The notes under the pieces are model-generated. The model was not told where the DNA came from, searched no databases, and worked only from the letters and a program-made list of their open reading frames with translations. From Gammaproteobacteria bacterium (GTDB taxonomy: Bacteria > Pseudomonadota > Gammaproteobacteria > UBA6429), in the NCBI GenBank assembly GCA_003232015.1, contig QIKU01000168.1:1-8391 (forward strand): a stretch of DNA of 8,391 nucleotides, in the 5' to 3' direction. Both the position numbers and the translations under genes were made by a program. Below are positions 6,851-8,391 of this stretch, in pieces (positions within the stretch are counted from its first letter, which is position 1; each line of letters opens with the position of its first letter).

Positions 6851-8391
6851 TCACCCACCAGTTTTGTAGACACATTCGCCAAAAATAATTTATTCACTTC
6901 CGTAACACTCAACACACGCCAGAGTTTATTTTTATACGGGTGCTCTACACACAGGTTTGCAAATGTTTTTTCAATATCATGCAAGTGCTGCTGCCATTCG
7001 TTTAGGTTTTTTAATTCGGACTGCTCATCTAATTGAACAAATCGGCTAAGCAACGGGATGAGTGTTGTGCCATCCATGCTTTTTTCTAATTTTAAACTGC
7101 TGAGTAATTGCGTTATCACTGCTTCATATGAACAATGTTGTAATAGCGATGGGGCAGCACGCAGAACCAGCGTATTTTTTGTTTGTAAACTTAAATCAAA
7201 ACCCAGTGACTGAATCACATCCTGATAACTATCAACACTATCACACAACTGCTCGTCTAATTCGATACTCAGCGGGAAGATAAACGGTTTTGCTTCTATG
7301 CTTTGTTTTTTAAATTGCTGTAACCATTGTTGCTCGGCCTGATGTTGCGCCACACGTAAAAGATGAATAATAATCATGCCCTGTTGTGACTGACTAACTA
7401 AATAATATGGCCGGCAAAAACCAACGGCGGTGCCGAGTAAACCCTGTTGCAATGATGCAGGCTGTATTTTCTGGGTATAAGGTTTTGCATGCGAAACCGG
7501 GTTATCCACAACCGAAGACGAACGACCATGCGATATGCCGCTATAGCCTGACGATGATTCAGCCATAGTATATTGGTTAGGTTGATATTCAGTGATCGGC
7601 TGTTCCTGTTTATCAAAAGCAAAAACATCATCCACATGCGAATGAGTGTGTTCTGTTTTATTTAATGCATCCTGTATCACATGGTTAACAAAGTCATGCA
7701 CTAAGCGCATTTGCCGAAAACGCACTTCATGTTTTGTCGGGTGAACATTCACATCCACTTGCTGCGGGTCAATTTGTAAATTTAAAACATAGGCAGGGAA
7801 ACGCCCCGGCGGTAATACCGCCTGATACACCTGCCGCAAGGCATGGCTGATAACTTTATCTTTTACCATCCGGCCATTGACATAAAAATATTGCATGTCC
7901 GTCTGGCCTCGTGAATAATCCGCATGGCTCAACCAGCCAGTCATGCTCAGTCGTGAAGCCTGATACGAAACCTGCAAAGCCTGTTGAATAAATTTTTTAT
8001 CGAGTAATTTTTCAAGACGTTTTATTTTTAAATCGGCAGTGACTGCAGGAGGCAGGCGATACACCACCCGTTGGTTATGTTTTAATACGATCTCAATATC
8101 AAAACGACTCAGCGCGATACGTTTAACCACATCTTCGATATGCCGAAACTCGGTACGTTCACTGCACAAAAATTTACGTCTGGCCATGGTGTTATAAAAA
8201 ATATCGCGAACAATAATGCTGCTGCCAACCGGATGAGAAGCAGGTTCAAACTGATAGCTGGCATTGTTGTCGGCACTGTTATTCGACCATCGCCATGCCA
8301 TCTCCTGTGACTCGGTGCGTGATATTATTTCAAAACGGCTAATGGAAACAATGCTCGCCAGTGCTTCACCACGAAAGCCCATGCTTTCAAT
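6847..8391 (-). CDS. mutL: DNA mismatch repair protein MutL, missing its N-terminus at the window edge
   Basis: MutL couples mismatch recognition by MutS to strand incision and unwinding. The visible 514 residues start just before the GHKL ATPase motif GFRGEAL (visible residues 5-11), so the first ATP-binding motifs lie outside the window. In order come [13 protein letters not shown] near 63-75, [23 protein letters not shown] near 168-175, and [18 protein letters not shown] near 208-226 with the conserved Lys. A Ser/His/Gln-rich linker follows at about 245-310, then a C-terminal dimerisation domain from about 317 to the end. The DQHA(x)2E(x)4E endonuclease motif is absent: the equivalent stretch reads [17 protein letters not shown]. 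No CxHGRP motif appears near the C-terminus either. This resembles E. coli MutL, which relies on MutH for incision. The stop TGA overlaps the miaA start (ATGA). The canonical NTPAR has Met for Pro. Upstream codons ATT GAA AGC continue the frame to the edge. Confidence 0.97.
   Translation of the reverse strand: MESMGFRGEALASIVSISRFEIISRTESQEMAWRWSNNSADNNASYQFEPASHPVGSSIIVRDIFYNTMARRKFLCSERTEFRHIEDVVKRIALSRFDIEIVLKHNQRVVYRLPPAVTADLKIKRLEKLLDKKFIQQALQVSYQASRLSMTGWLSHADYSRGQTDMQYFYVNGRMVKDKVISHALRQVYQAVLPPGRFPAYVLNLQIDPQQVDVNVHPTKHEVRFRQMRLVHDFVNHVIQDALNKTEHTHSHVDDVFAFDKQEQPITEYQPNQYTMAESSSGYSGISHGRSSSVVDNPVSHAKPYTQKIQPASLQQGLLGTAVGFCRPYYLVSQSQQGMIIIHLLRVAQHQAEQQWLQQFKKQSIEAKPFIFPLSIELDEQLCDSVDSYQDVIQSLGFDLSLQTKNTLVLRAAPSLLQHCSYEAVITQLLSSLKLEKSMDGTTLIPLLSRFVQLDEQSELKNLNEWQQHLHDIEKTFANLCVEHPYKNKLWRVLSVTEVNKLFLANVSTKLVGE

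Overview
This window is a conserved chromosomal block from a gammaproteobacterium. All nine genes lie on the minus strand, so in transcription order (high to low coordinate) they read mutL (5' end cut off by the window) - miaA - hfq - hflX - hflK - hflC - DUF2065 membrane protein - hisZ - purA (3' end cut off). The mutL-miaA-hfq-hflX-hflK-hflC order is the classic gammaproteobacterial 'amiB-mutL-miaA-hfq-hflXKC' superoperon. A HisZ gene between the hflKC/DUF2065 block and purA is typical of gammaproteobacteria outside the enteric group, such as pseudomonads and related lineages; enterics use a long HisG and have no HisZ. Base composition looks moderately AT-rich by eye. I cannot name the genus.

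Layout. 8391-6847 is mutL (mismatch repair), overlapping miaA (tRNA A37 prenylation, 6850-5882) by 4 nt. A 194-nt leader, probably with promoter activity, precedes hfq (RNA chaperone, 5687-5406). After 47 nt comes hflX (ribosome-splitting GTPase, 5358-4030), which starts at TTG behind a strong Shine-Dalgarno sequence. A 154-nt gap holds the best promoter candidate in the window, followed by hflK (3875-2715) and hflC (2715-1852), which overlap by one base (TAATG). After 126 nt comes a small two-helix membrane protein of the DUF2065/YjeT type (1725-1537), then hisZ (1508-327) and purA (282 to beyond 1).

Functional grouping. mutL serves DNA repair. miaA, hfq and hflX act on tRNA, mRNA/sRNA and stressed ribosomes respectively. 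hflK and hflC form the SPFH complex that surrounds the FtsH protease in the inner membrane. hisZ and purA link to histidine and adenine nucleotide synthesis, which meet at ATP/AICAR. No gap exceeds 200 nt, and I saw no RNA gene, mobile element, CRISPR array, pseudogene or convincing rho-independent terminator.

I found no previously undescribed system. The observations worth a second look are modest: a MutL without the C-terminal endonuclease motifs in a HisZ-bearing genome, an altered residue in a conserved MutL ATPase-domain motif, Hfq substitutions on RNA-binding faces, a TTG start for hflX, hisZ without a visible ribosome binding site, and a dyad overlapping the putative hflK promoter.
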